A DNA stretch of 64,000 nucleotides from Paramecium sonneborni (GCA_905182985.1 CAJJDN010000109.1:206693-270692); one strand, 5' to 3'. Positions 36,093 through 49,376 are shown, counted from the stretch's first letter. The notes: generated by a model from the letters alone, not told the origin. Numbers and translations: made by a program.

Positions 36093-37311
36093 AATCTTCA
36101 TATAATCATTATCAAATTAAAAAAATCATTCTTTCAATTAATATTATAATATTTTTATAAGTTTTCTATTAATAAACTCAATATTTTATCAACTTTTATA
36201 TAAAGCTTTACAAATTTTTATATTTATGACTCTTATTAAATAATTTTACATATTAACGAATAGCTATCATCACAAGATTTTCTGAATATCCTAATGAATC
36301 AAGGATCTTTAAATTATATACTTTACACAGATACTTAAAAAATTATATATTTTAATATGGCTCAGTGAACTTATATTAAAAATGTGTCAAATATAAAGGC
36401 TTTTTAAATATTCTAATATGATTAATTTTTTAAAAGTTAATCAAGATTATTACTGTCAAGATTAGCAAATTTTTAAAAGATTTATTGTTTGGCTTGTATA
36501 TAAATATCAAATTCACCCCTAAATTATGATGATTGTCAAAATATTTTTAAGATTTTTCTGATGTTTGTAGAATAGAGCCTTATATTTTTTTAAAAAGAAA
36601 AAGTTTGCATTCAATTTAACATAATTTTTCTTATTAAATTTAGAATTGAATTTAATTTCGAAGATAATTAATTGATAATTTTTCTATTGAATATCAAACT
36701 ATTTCAAATAATTGGTATTGGGAATAAAGTTGAGAATAATTTCAAAATGTTTAAGATTATAGTTCTACCTTACCATAATTTATTAGGATAAATTATAGAG
36801 ATTTTTATGATTGATGAAATAATTTATTTTATTTAGAAAGTACGAAAGATTTTCATACTATTAAAATGATAAGACTGTAATAGTTTGAAATGAAAATTTT
36901 CAAAATAAATAGATATCAGGAATATAAATTATAATATTTTAGTCAGCTTTTTAAATAAAAATTTTTTAAAGTCATTCTACTTTTACAAATATATTTTAAA
37001 TTTGTTAAAGGTATTTCAAGGATGGAATCATTATTGCATTATAAGATAATATGATGTTAAAATTAAAAGTGGCAAAAAGTTTAATGTATAATTTTTCTTA
37101 TAAAAAAGTTCTAAATAGTTGAAGTGTTTAAAGTAAAGAAGAGAATTAAGATAATGCAAATAAGATAAGTGATAGTATAATTAAAAGATAAAATAATTAA
37201 TGAAGTATATTTTTTTTCTAATAATAAACAAATGATGGAAAAGAATTTATATAAAAATAAAAAGCAAAAAATTCAAAAACGCATAGTTTGTGTAATTAAA
37301 GCGAAATAAGT
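36093..37311. other. 1.2-kb AT-rich region, nothing recognised
   Basis: Long for this genome. It contains T-rich and A-rich runs but no frame with steady protein character on either strand. It presumably includes the promoter of the highly expressed trichocyst gene downstream. Confidence 0.4.
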
Positions 37312-38403
37312 ATGGCTTAGAAAACATTAATAATATTAATGAAAGCTTTATTGATCTTAGGATTAGTGATTTTCACACAAGCCGTCTTTGTTAAGCATGC
37401 TTCTGAACCACATGCTGCAGTCTTCGCTTAACTCGAAGCCCTTGAAGACCACCCATTGGGAAAGAAGATTTTAGATACAATTGCCTTGTAAATGAAGAAC
37501 AAATCACCACTTTCTGACATTGCCAAGATGTTATAAGACTTAAGAGAAAACTTAGTTCTCTAATAATAAGATGCTGAATTAGTCCATGTTGCTTAAGAAG
37601 CTGATTGTGAAGCTGAAATCTATGGATATAACAGAAGAATTGACTTCGCTTCCAATGAAATCACAGAAGCCACCATTGATATCAACAAGTACACTGCTGA
37701 TATTGAACTTTTGGAAACAGATATTGCCAACAAGGAATAATAATTATAAATCTTAGCTAACTAAGAAGAATAACTCAGATAAAAGAGAGCTGAAGATCAT
37801 GCTTCATTTGAAGAAAGATAAGTCACAACCCCAAAGGTCGTTGAAGCCCTCGACGTCATTGCCGCTAAATTGAGTGCTATCTAACCAGAAGCTGATGCTG
37901 AAGCAGTCCTTGCTGAATTAGAAAGAGTTGGAGGAAACAATCCCATCCTTGCCCTCGTTTAATTAGCCTCAACATTCTCAGCTGAAAAATTATAAAATGT
38001 CTAAGACAAGATTGCTGAATTGAGAGCTTCATTAGAATAATCCATCATCGATGATTAAGAAGAAGAAGTCTAAGCTTAATTAAACTTCGAAGCTTAAATC
38101 GTTGAAATCAATGAATAAAGAGCTGCCCTCTAATCTGAAAAAGCTGACTCTGAAACCAAATTAGGATAAGCTTAAGTCTAATTAGCCGCCGCTAAAAAGA
38201 GAAAGTATGATGCTGGAAGAGAACTCGACTCAGCCACCAGAGGAAAAGTTGCTAAAGAAGCTGAATGTGAAGCATGGAGAACTTAATATGCTAGAGACAC
38301 TGAATAAAGAACCGTTGAGATTGGTATCATCAGATAAGTCGAATAAATCCTCGCCACCAAATTAGAAGGTGCCTCCTCATACATCAAAGGAAGAATTAAC
38401 TGA
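37312..38403 (+). CDS. Trichocyst matrix protein
   Basis: 363 aa, no introns. It is a precursor of the crystalline core of trichocysts, the exocytotic defence organelles of Paramecium. An N-terminal signal peptide (MKALLILGLVIFTQAVF, with a preceding upstream ATG) leads into Ala/Glu/Gln-rich coiled coils, with cysteines in short motifs such as ADCEAEI and EAECEAW. The region near ERVGGNNPILALVQLAS sits between two coiled-coil blocks, where family proproteins are usually cleaved; the site is not visible. Codon use differs from neighbours, with many C-ending codons (CTC, GCC, ATC, GTC), as expected for very high expression. Confidence 0.92.
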
Positions 38404-38827
38404 TCTTGATGATTCTATAAACATTAATCAAATTTCTTTCATTTTTTTTCATTTTTACTACTACCTTTTTATTTAGAACAAATAGTTATACATTTTTATT
38501 ATATTCATATCAACATCAATGTTGATATAAATTAATTATATAGAACTGCTATTAACTTCAAATATTTATCCATATATTTTCATTAAGAATATGTAATTAT
38601 TATAACAATTATTGAAAACTTCTATGAAATATTTTTTACTGGAAAAAGATAACTACTTCTTAACTGAATGTCTTTATTTATACCCTTTACACTTATTATT
38701 TTAATTATATTTTGACATATAGAATTTGGGAGTCCTTTAAATCATTAGAATAAATTATGAAGCTTATTTGATAGCTTATTTTAGATGGAAAAAAAAATAA
38801 ACATAACTCAATATCACATCTGGGTTA
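38404..38827. other. Convergent spacer
   Basis: AT-rich, between two convergent stops. Nothing recognised. Confidence 0.4.
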
Positions 38828-39214
38828 TCATTCTTTGAATTATACCTTCTTTTAATGTTTTTCTTTAAAATTTATAAAACTAAATGATGAATCAGGATTT
38901 TAGTCATTTGTTCTTGCACTTAATATTCCTTTTAAGCCATCTTTCTAAAATTTAATTTCTTCTTCAGACACAATTTTAGGTTCTAAGTATGTAATCACAT
39001 GTTATTAGCGAGGAGATGCTGGACGAGAAGATAATATAATGTCTCCATCCTAATATGTGTATTATTAGCAATGTTCTTATATCAATTCTGAAAAGTTTGC
39101 CATTTATAGAGAGCCTTCCATCGATTTTCTGAGACTGCCTTATTATTTCAAACATATAATCTCTTCTTGCCCTTGTGATACAGGATTAGTCACAGAACAA
39201 CAATTATTACCCAT
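38828..39214 (-). CDS. Small lipid-anchored protein with RVxF-like motif
   Basis: 128 aa, single exon. It begins MGNNCC, suited to N-myristoylation and palmitoylation, so membrane attachment is likely. The last residues are KKVQFKE, which fits the protein-phosphatase-1 docking motif [KR]-x-V-x-F. The body is polar, with IILSSRPASPRQQ in the middle. No known family is recognised. A PP1-targeting role is an inference from these two short motifs only. Confidence 0.55.
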
Positions 39215-39452
39215 TATATATATATTAATATTAATGTTTTCCAATTCTTCACTATCTTCTTCTCAATATAAAAATTAAGAATAAAAACATATAAGACAAA
39301 CTTAATTATATAAAAATATTGGTAATCAATTCTACAATTATAGTTTCTAAGAATTATACTTCAAGTTATTGTAGATATTTATATAATAGTAATTAATTTT
39401 ATTTTAGATTTTAATATCCGAGCTAAAAATACATTAAAGTATGATATAATTT

Positions 39453-40846
39453 TCAATGCTTGGCATTCGGCAACTTTGGCTTATATGATTACAAATGGCT
39501 AAAATCATAAATAGAACTATTATCCTTTTTTTGACCCATATCAGAATTGACACATGTTAAATAATTTTTAGTCAATTTTAAATTGGCTAGAGATTGTGTT
39601 TAAGACCCCATAAATTCCAAAGTTTTTGCACTTTAATTTTATTATTTTGTAACAACAGGTTTATTTTCAGTTGTGATGAAATCTAAAATATCATCTAAAT
39701 CATTTCTATCTGTTTTTTCAAATTTTTATTAATTTGAAAATTAAAATGATGAATCATTTTTGAGATTTGTTTTATTATATTTTTTATTTTCATTAGTTTC
39801 TTTAAATTCCTTATATTAAAACCTATCCTATTCTTCAAACAATAAACTTGGAGCTATTTTCTATATATTATAAAAGAATGGATGAGTCAACATTTATTAA
39901 GCTGTAATTCTCTTATTAGGATCCCATTTTATCATTTATGATAATAAATTAAGAGCTTCTACACTTGCATTTGGAATTAAATGCTATAACTAAAGAGGTT
40001 AATATTGTGCCAATCCTAATCCTAATTATGATACTAGACGACAACCTTCTGGCCAATCATTAGCTGTAAATGTACTTAAAATAGATATAGTTTATAGTAC
40101 CCTAAAGTTGATAAAATCTTATTGAATTATTCTAACTCAGTATTTCCTGAGAACAAAGGTTTATTAAGAAATAATTCAGCCATTATGCATCCTAAAGCAA
40201 ATATATCAACTGGACTATTGTAATTGATTTATTTCAATAATATTTCTGGAGCCTAAATATATAAGTTGCTCAGCTTACCCTATACCATCTTGTTGCTACA
40301 TAATCGGTATAAGGTGGGCGTGACCTTATTTCTCTTGCCAGACCAAAATCAATTATCTTTACGACTCCATCTTCAGTCATTAGCAAATTCTCAGGTTTTA
40401 AATCTCTATGAAAGTAACCATGCTTATGCATATAACTTAAACCATTCGCAACTTAATAGATTATTGATTTTATTTGATCATCAGACATAGTTTTACCCTA
40501 ATATCAACTTTAGAATTAAATTCTACTTATTCTTTATGTTATGAGTATATTTAATAAATACTCTTCTCTACAAACTCAAACACAAGACAAAGTGTATCTA
40601 CATCTAGATAAACTATTAAATATATTTAAATTAAGGTTTACTTTCTTTAAGTTTTACAATATTTGCATGATTTTAAAGTTTCATTAAGGCTTTAACTTCT
40701 CTTAAATTTGTACACTCTTCAAAATTATGATATTTTTATTTCATTTTTTTTATTGCTACTAATTCACAACTTTAGATATCTTCTGCCTTCATAACCACAC
40801 CAAAAGTCCCATCTCCTGTTTTTTTTATCTCTTTGAATTTCTTCAT
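39453..40846 (-). CDS. MAK/ICK/MOK-type (RCK) protein kinase
   Basis: 427 aa; four introns of 29, 29, 26 and 26 nt. The kinase domain runs from [10 protein letters not shown] through [26 protein letters not shown] and the activation-loop TDY in [18 protein letters not shown]. The TxY loop and RSxPPYTDY sequence are typical of the RCK family (MAK, ICK, LF4), which controls cilium and flagellum length by acting on transport particles. The C-terminal ~130 residues are a polar tail, as in family members. Activation by phosphorylation of the TxY tyrosine is expected from the family. Confidence 0.9.
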
Positions 40847-41343
40847 TGAAATTTATATTTTTATTAATATTAACAAATATAATTGTAATCAGTCTTTAAA
40901 GAGATCCATTGAATAACACTTAAAATTTCAAAATTCATTATATAATTTTATAAGTATTTTCTACATATTTTTTTGTTGGTCTTTCCATTATTTTTATTGA
41001 TGAGACTATCTTTTATTTCTTTAATGAAATTGTTCCAGAAAATAAAATTATTGATTATTGAACTAGCTATTTAATGCGAATAATTGATAAAAATAAACCT
41101 TATGAATTTGAAGCATTAAAAATTAAACTTCCTTTTTTTTAAACAATATTGAAGAAATCAAGTTTGAAAAGGCAACAATTAATTTATAATCTTTACTAAA
41201 CAAAAACTTATTTTTAACTTTCCTTATTTTTTGTTTCATCTTTTTATTCTAACTTAAAATTACTATACTTGAATCTCTTATATAAGGATTATATTATAAA
41301 TATTTAAAATCGATTATAATATTTTAATTTAATAAAAATTAAC
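40847..41343. other. Divergent intergenic region
   Basis: About 500 bp between divergent starts; presumably promoters. No motif recognised. Confidence 0.4.
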
Positions 41344-42399
41344 ATGGGTGGAACGTAACTTAAATACAACAAGATATCAGAATTCAATTTTAATTTAATA
41401 AAAAAAACTAATTAAATCGTGTTTAATCATGATTTCTCAAAAGTTTTTATGATTTAGGAATATGAAAATGGATATTTGCTAATTATAATGTAATTTAAGA
41501 ATGGAAAGATCAAGATTTTGAGAAGTTAGAGAATTTGTTAGGATCAAATTATATTGTTGCCATTGAAAAATAGCCCTTTGTCATTATAAACTAGCAGAAT
41601 TAATGAAGGAATACTTTTAAATCAATATATTACATTAAACAATAATAAATATTTAATAAATTTGAATATTTAGAAAAAATAATAGTAAACTAATTCAAAA
41701 ATATGTTGTTTAATAATAAATAATGATGAAAATTTAATTGTAAGTGGAGGATATATTTTAAATGGATTAAAAAAGGCAAATCTAGAATTTTGGACCAATA
41801 AAAACGAATGGAAAATGATTCAATAATTAACTTATAATGATAATTCTGATTCTAGCATATTAAAAATCAATTTTAATTAATCTGAAACATAGGTTATAAG
41901 TTATCTTAGGATTAATTAGTATTATTATATAATAATATATTGTTATGAAGCATAGTATTCATTGTGGGTGTAAAAAGATAAATATTAATTCATGTGCAAA
42001 AATCAATTCTGTTGTATTGATGATAGAATATTTGTAGTGAGATCAAAAAGAGTTAAATCAAATATTTTAGGTTCTTGTAGTTTATAAGATGTTCTTCAAT
42101 CATATGTTTTAAATTAAGAAATGAGTAAGTTTGATTTTAAAATGGAATAAGATGATTAAGGAAGTTTTGGAAATGAAAACTAAATCAATTTAGTTTATTG
42201 TCAATAAAAGTAAATTCTTGTAAGTATTCGAAATGGTTTTATAAAGTTTATGAAAATAAAATAAGATGGAAGAATATCTATTGAATAGATAATAAATTTA
42301 GAATTACAATATGATTATTTATTAATAAGTTAAGATTTAAGATACTTAATGATTAGTTAAAAATAATTGATGAGTATTTTTGAGTTAAATAAAAAATGA
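41344..42399 (+). CDS. Beta-propeller (WD40-like) protein, divergent
   Basis: 351 aa, no intron, begins MGG (possible myristoylation). Several blade-like units can be seen: a strand ending in a glycine-rich turn followed by hydrophobic strands, such as KICCLIINNDENLIVSGG and ILKINFNQSETQVISYL, with NLVYCQQKQILVSI near the end. Classical GH and WD dipeptides are weak or missing. WD40-like proteins of this style are abundant in Paramecium. Function unknown. It converges with the channel gene; 54 bp lie between stop codons. Confidence 0.5.
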
Positions 42400-42453
42400 A
42401 TACTAAAAACAAAATGTATTTATAAATGAGAACTAATTTGATTTTATTTTAAA

Positions 42454-45400
42454 TCAAAAATCAGTTCTACTATGTCTAGACATTGACACTCTTTGAGATA
42501 AATAGTTTTGTTATCCATTAAATTAAGATTTCTTATTAAATAATGATGATATGTCATCTCCTTATCCTTATGTAAATCTTTTACTTCCCACTCTTGTTCG
42601 AACTGTTTTATTAAGAGCATTTATAATTTTTTTATCTTTTTTTTCATCTGAAGTTGGGTCATCTCTAAAATAAATAAATTGAATACATTAATTTAAGTTT
42701 TTTTTTTATTTTTATAATTTGATTGATAGCTTCAGCACTAAAAGTATAAGAGGAAAATTAATTAACAATATTTCTTTTTCTTTCAAAATATTTGGTGAGA
42801 ATTCTAATAGCTCTAGGAATAACAACTTTTGGATTGTTCCAATAAAAGTAGATTGAGAAGTTTTTCATAATTTCAAAACCTTCTAATTCCATAGAAAAAG
42901 TTTGTTTTTCAAAAATTGGTATAGAAATTTCTTATGATGGATTTTCAGAGTACAGTTTAGTAGTTTTATGAGTTTTATTAGTTTTTGTTTTAGTGTTTCT
43001 TCTCTAATCTCTTTTATCATCTTTAGTGTCAACTGAATCTCTTTTATAATCAACTGATTAGACAGATGGAACAATAGGTAATTCTGTTTAAATATCTTTA
43101 AGTTTTGATTTTCTATGGATAGGTTTTTCTTTTTCTTAATTAACATCTAATTAAGTTTAAGTTGAATAGGGTTAATAGAATTCTTCTTTATTTGAATTTT
43201 AAATGGCAGTTATTTGTTTTTATTTAATTCTTAACGATATTTCTCTAGGACTGCGTAGCTGTTCATTAATTTAATTAGATTTTTAATCCTCTTTAATACC
43301 ATGATTAGCGATATTTGGAATGCTTTCTTTTTCATAATCTTCGAATGACATTTTCTTTTGAAAATGAATTTACCCACCAAAACCAGCAGTTTAAATAGTA
43401 TTTTTAACTAAAACATTTCTTTTTTTGATAAGATTTGGACTATGGTCAGAATCCTCGCTTTCTTAAATAGGCAATAAAACTCTAGAATGATTATTATCAC
43501 TTTATGAATAGGAACGATGTTTGGATTATTATCGTTAAATTTTAGATTAGCTTTTATTTTAAGAAGCTATAATATAGATAAATAAGATTAATACAATCAT
43601 ATGGATATCCTTCATAATCTTCATATTAAATATCTGAATCATCTAAATTATTTGTAATATTCTCATTTGAGAGTTCATTTTATTGAAATTCTTTAATAAG
43701 CGTATGATTTCTTTTCATTTCTAAAAGAGTTGCAAAATAATTTCTATCAGATTTCTATCTAATATAAGTTGCATTTCTTAATTGTGAGAATGGAAAATTA
43801 TCTTTTTTAATAACCTTTTCCTTATCTGAAACAAAATGTAAGATTGGACAATCTTTAATAAGATGATTAAATTTGCCACATGAATAACATTATAATTAAG
43901 CAGGTTGATAATTATCGTTTTACAATATCTAATCTCTTACTTCACAAAAGCGTTCCTAAATAATATACAATATATAAAATTACTAAATCTATTTCATTAG
44001 TTTAGAGTACATTTAATAATTTTTATCTAGATATTTTATAAGCTCTTGAAAATCCAATGCTTTTAGCAGATGCAGTTCGATTGAGGCCTGTAAAAAAAGA
44101 ATATTCCCCAAAAGATTATCCTTTTTATAAATATTAAAGCACTTTAGCATTTCTACCTTAAGGTTCATTTTAAAAAAGAATAGAAACTGTTCCTTTAGTA
44201 ATAAGATAGAGTGAACAATCATCCTGAATGCCTTACAAAATTATTTAATCTTCAGGAGAGAATCTAACTTCTTCAATAATCAAGGATAATTCTCTTAATG
44301 TTTTTTAAGAGAATCTAGTTAAAACTTAATTAGTTTTCATAACATTGAGTCTAATTTCAAAAGTGAGTTCTTCTTGTAAGGAACTAGACAATTTAGTTGT
44401 AATTTAAGAGACTTCCTCATCATTAATTTCTTATTCCTCTTAGAAAATATAATCATAATAATTTCTAATTCTTGATTAGAGTTCTGCTTTAATTAAATTT
44501 TTAGTTAAGAATTAATTAAGTAGATTTATACTTTTTTTATAAAGTACTTATCTTGAATTTAAATTACTGAGCATTAATCCAATACTATTGAAAGAGAAAG
44601 CAAAAACACCACATGCTAAAAACATACTAAAATTAACACATAATCTTTCATAGTTATTTTGTGGAGTTAAATCACCATAACCAACAGTAATCATAGTTTG
44701 AACAGCCCAATAGAATGCATAATTATATTTAGTAAAGATATCAGCATCAACTATATCTTAACTCTCTAACCATGTTTTATTATTACTTCCTATTTGATAG
44801 AAAGCTACACTATGCCAAAGACAAGCAAATAGATGACCAACATAAACCACTAGAAACAGTAATTTTACTAATTCTATAAGATCTTATACTACTCCAGTGA
44901 AATTGAAAAATCTAAGACTTATATATAAATATATACTCTTCTAATTTATGAACTCTCCCTTAAAGCTTGAATATTCTACTACCATAGTAGATTATCAATG
45001 GAATTATTTACCAACCAAAATGTTCATACGAACTATCAATATTCGAATATTAGGCTACAAGCATTGACACAATTGAACACTTAAACATAAAAAAATAATA
45101 TTACTAAGTCATAGATAGCTTATGTATTGATATAATTCATGAATATCTTACCTCTGGACTTAATAATTATTCCCTTTTCTATATATGATGTATTTATCAC
45201 AATGAATCCATCTACTATTATTGAAAAAAGAAAGTAAAACTCCACTTCTTTCACAACCATGTTTCCAAAAACAACTTAATCAAATGTAATTCCAAATGAC
45301 AAGTTAAAGGGAGTCCAAAAAAATATTATAATAATTGTTAACATGTATAACATTTGCCATCCAATAACCAATGGACTACTTTGATCTAAGATAGGAACAA

Positions 45401-45956
45401 ATCTTAATTTCTTACAAAGTTTCCCGATTATATTTTTATGTGTATGCTATTTTGAATCTATGTATCTTAAATCATCTAACATTGTATTTTGATAAATGCT
45501 AAATTATGATAGCTTTCTCACATAAGCTCTTTGTAATAAAACATCAATAAAATGATTGTAATGGCTTTTAGCAATTACTAGTTTAAGGAAATTTTTCATT
45601 CCCTCTTTATGAGGATTGCTTAAATTAGTTTAAGCCAAATCTCGAATTTATTCTTTATTTTGTGCATTTCCTAGAATTTTCTCTTCTAATAATGAAGTTT
45701 TGGGTGTAAATTAAATGGCCAAAGAATTAGGAGATTATGAATTATTTATCTAATCTGTTGCCTTAGGTAAACTAATCATTGAAGGTGGCTAGATAGCATT
45801 ATCTACTCCCTCTTGAAGTGGATCAAATTTTGTTGCAGGTTTTGTAGGACCTGTGAATTGTTTTTTCATTTGCTCATCATTAGAACTATTAGGAATTATT
45901 GCAATTTAAGAATGGCCAATATCACCATATTCTTAAAGCAGATCAGATTAACTCAT
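42454..45956 (-). CDS. Cyclic-nucleotide-gated/EAG-like K+ channel
   Basis: 1,121 aa after removing five introns (26, 33, 28, 28 and 22 nt; total frame exact). Hydrophobic segments (VIGWQMLYMLTIIIIFFW, then EFYFLFSIIVDGFIVI) begin a six-helix core. The pore reads MITVGYGDLTPQ, a K+ selectivity signature. A C-linker leads to a cyclic-nucleotide-binding domain with FGEYSFFTGLNRTASA. It is followed by a CCHC zinc knuckle, CYSCGKFNHLIKDC. The last ~350 residues are polar. Such channels shape ciliary membrane potential in Paramecium. Whether cAMP or cGMP gates it is not clear. The S3-S4 region is split by two introns that I placed with less certainty. Confidence 0.88.
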
Positions 45957-46601
45957 TAATTAAATAATAACATATATTCTTTACTTTGTAATACAAATCA
46001 CTTTACTCATGAACAAATATATATGTTTTTATGTTGATTAAATTCATTTCCACTTAAGTATCCATTTATTTTCTAAAGAAAATATCAAAATTCATTAGAA
46101 ATTTTTGAATATTCAATTTCATTATCAATATTAAATTCTTATTTTTTTTTAGACTAATCTTATTTTTTGAGAATTGCAAAAGTAAAATATCTAGAAAATC
46201 ATTTTTTAAATTCAACAATATACAATGCTCTACAAAAATTTTAAATTCATTTCATGTGAATGTCAATAAGTTTTATCACTTTTTTTCTAATAAGGTATAA
46301 ATATATAAGTCTGTAGAACGAAATTTAATGATAAATATTAATGTTTTTATTTAGGATGTTAATTTAATAGTAAATTTTTTGGATTAAATTAAAAGGATCA
46401 AACTGTTATTTATAAATGGCTCAGTTGAAAATAGAAATAAAATTTTATTGTAAATAAAGATTTATAATAAATTAAATTCAATTTATAGATTAATAATGAA
46501 GAGGGAACATTTAAGAATTTCTAAAAAATAAAAATAATTCATATATATTTCTAATTATAAATTCTAGAATTTTTTATCAAATACACGTAATAATAAAAAT
46601 A
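45957..46601. other. Divergent AT-rich intergenic region
   Basis: 645 bp between divergent starts of the channel and PDI genes. No coding frame or recognisable element. Confidence 0.45.
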
Positions 46602-48001
46602 ATGAAATAGCTTCTCTTGCTCTCCTTACTTGCTTTAACTGTCTTTGCTGATTATGAATATGATGGTGATGTTATGGTACTAACAGAAGAAACATTTGAT
46701 CAAGCATTTAATGAATTTGATTATTTGATGTTTGAATTCTATGCTCCTTGGTGTGGACATTGCAAAGAACTAGCACCTAAATATGCTGAAGCAGCTACTG
46801 CACTTAGATCTGAGGGAATAGTATTGGCAAAAATAGACGCCACAGTCTAAAAAAAATTAGCAGAGAAATATGGAGTCAAAGGATATCCAACAATTAAATT
46901 TAGTGTTAAATAAGCTGTAAAAGATTTTGAAGGTGGTAGAAATGCTGATGGTATCAAGAATTGGATTTACAGTAATCTTAATCCTGAAAGTGAATTACTT
47001 TAAACACTTGAATAAGTAAATGAGGCTATCACTTAAAATAATGTTTAATTTATTTATTTTGCAGAAGAATAGAGTGAAAAGGATAGAGAATTAAGAAAAT
47101 ATAAAGAATTTTCTTTTACAATGAAATAACATTTTGCTCATACAACTACTAAATCTATAAGAGAGGCTATGAATATTCCAAAAGGAACATATTTTGTTGG
47201 GTTTAGAAATTAATAACCATATTATTATTAAGGAAAATTATCATTTCCAATAATGAGAACATTTGTTGAGAATGTTGCTAGTGAAAGAATTCAAGAGTAT
47301 TCTGACAAAAAGCAATTATTAGATGAAAGAATAACTAAAAACAAACCATTTGTTGTTGTATTCTCTGATGAATCAGAAGTATAAGCTGCTGCTTAATCTT
47401 GGTCTTTCTAAGATGAATTACTTTTTATTAAAAATGTTGATGAAGAATTTACTAGAAAGATTTAAGTTAGATCTTAAGATTAAAAAGGAGTTTTTATTAT
47501 TAAAGGAGATTAAAAATATAATAGAGTTTAAGGTTAAAGTGTTAGTGAATTTTTGGAAGCATTTTAATCAGGAAAAGCTCATAAATACTTGAAATCTTAA
47601 GCTGCTCCATAATAATAAGGATTAATCAAAATATTAATTGGTGATACTTATGATGATGCAAAATCTGTTAATGATTCAATAATCTTATATTTTGATTCTT
47701 AAAACTAAGAACAGTAATTATTTAATTTAATAATTATAGCAATGCAGTAGAAGAATAATTTTAGAAAGTAGCTGAAAGACTTTAATAGAATAAATAATTG
47801 AATTTTAATAAAATAGATTTATCTTAAAATGAAGTTAGTGATTTGGCTGAATCTATTGAGATAGTAAAAATCAGATTATATAAAAATAACTAACCTACAA
47901 AGTTTGTAATTAGAGCAAATAAGATCTAAGAAGAAAGATTTGTTAAATGGATTATAGATAATGCAGCAAGTTAAGTTGTAGATCCAAAAGCAGAATTATG
48001 A
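46602..48001 (+). CDS. Protein disulfide isomerase, single active site
   Basis: 457 aa; one 26-nt intron. A signal peptide (MKQLLLLSLLALTVFA) targets it to the ER. The first thioredoxin domain has the redox motif FYAPWCGHCKELAPKYAEA and a cis-proline loop (KGYPTIKF). The middle of the protein matches the b and b' folds. The last domain lines up with PDI a' in length and position, but its CGHC is replaced by a sequence around YFDSQNQEH, so only one catalytic site remains. The C-terminus is KAEL, a KDEL-like retention signal. It likely forms and reshuffles disulfides in secretory cargo such as trichocyst proteins (inference). Confidence 0.9.
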
Positions 48002-48112
48002 TTGTGTAAAATAATATAATTATAATATATATATTCTATATGGAAAATTCTAGATTAAATATAATACACAATTTATATCCAAATTTGATTCGTCATTGAA
48101 TAATAAATAAAT

Positions 48113-48806
48113 ATGGCAGATCAATTAGTGTTAGGATATTGGGGAATTAGAGGATTGGCTCAACCATGTATAAATATATATCATAGCTTTAGTGAGATAC
48201 ATGATAGAGTATTTGGGTTTACCATATGAAGATAAAAGATATCTTAAACCTGAAGAATGGTTTGGAGTACTTAATTAAGCTCCATTCAACACACATGTCC
48301 TTGTGAATTTACCATATATCAAGGATGGTGATAAATACATCTATGAGAGTGCTGCTTTATATGTTTATTTGGCACATAAAGCAAATAGAGCTGATCTCTT
48401 AGGATCAACACCAGATGAATAAGTTGCTGTAACTTAAGTCAGAGGTGTCATTTAAGATGCTTTAAAAGGATTCTTCCATATTATCACATTGCCAGAAGAT
48501 TAATATGCAGCCAAGAAAGAAGAACTTTATGCAAATGAAGTCGCTTGGTTAATTGAAAGATTAGATAAATTCATTGAAGGAAAAGCATGGGCAGCTGGAG
48601 CCAATCTTACATACATTGATTTTGCTCTTTTTGAATTAGAAGAAACATTGAAATCTTTCCATCCAGAATCATGGGCAAAATTTACTAATCTTTAAAAACA
48701 TCATCAAGAATTCTCAAATATTCCTTAAATCAAAGATTATCTTGCTTCCGGAAGATTCCTTGCTGGACCCTTCTATCCACCTGGCAGATTTAGATGGGGA
48801 TTCTGA
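48113..48806 (+). CDS. Glutathione S-transferase, mu-like
   Basis: 224 aa; one 19-nt intron after AQP, the shortest clear intron in the window. The N-terminal thioredoxin-like domain has LGYWGIRGLAQ with the catalytic tyrosine, as in mu-class enzymes, and LPYIKDGDKYIYESAA for glutathione binding. The helical C-terminal domain includes TYIDFALFELEE. GSTs conjugate glutathione to electrophiles in detoxification. A second, 5'-truncated copy (49377-49987) follows an N-run and is probably an artefact. Confidence 0.93.
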
Positions 48807-49118
48807 TAATCATAATAAAAATATATTATTATCACATTAAATGTTTTTTTTCAAGAAAAATTTTCAATTTCTATTTTATTATTCATTAATACACAGCTTT
48901 TAATATGAGCCTTTCTAAAAAATAATTAGATATTAATTTATATTTATTTTCAATTATATTGTAATTACTACTAAAATTTTATTCATCAAATTTTCAGTAT
49001 TCATTAACAAAATACTCTTTATTAATTATTAAACCTAAACTTTATACATATTAATGAATTGTTAAAACTCTTGATTTATATCATAATTTTTTAATATACT
49101 TATTGTTGATCCTTAATA
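48196..49118. repeat. First copy of a 923-bp duplication around an N gap
   Basis: Reads identically to 49377-50299. The copies flank a run of 258 Ns. Contains most of the GST gene and its 3' flank. Confidence 0.88.
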
Positions 49119-49376
49119 NNNNNNNNNNNNNNNNNNNNNNNNNNNNNNNNNNNNNNNNNNNNNNNNNNNNNNNNNNNNNNNNNNNNNNNNNNNNNNNNNN
49201 NNNNNNNNNNNNNNNNNNNNNNNNNNNNNNNNNNNNNNNNNNNNNNNNNNNNNNNNNNNNNNNNNNNNNNNNNNNNNNNNNNNNNNNNNNNNNNNNNNNN
49301 NNNNNNNNNNNNNNNNNNNNNNNNNNNNNNNNNNNNNNNNNNNNNNNNNNNNNNNNNNNNNNNNNNNNNNNNNNNN
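49119..49376. other. Assembly gap (258 N)
   Basis: Run of undetermined bases between two identical 923-bp copies. Confidence 0.98.

Noticed and set aside
40266..40490. Plus-strand 74-codon frame
   Set aside because: Antisense to the kinase catalytic region of the MAK-like gene.
42883..43146. Minus-strand frame inside the channel gene
   Set aside because: Shifted shadow of the channel's C-terminal coding frame, which is fixed by exact exon lengths.
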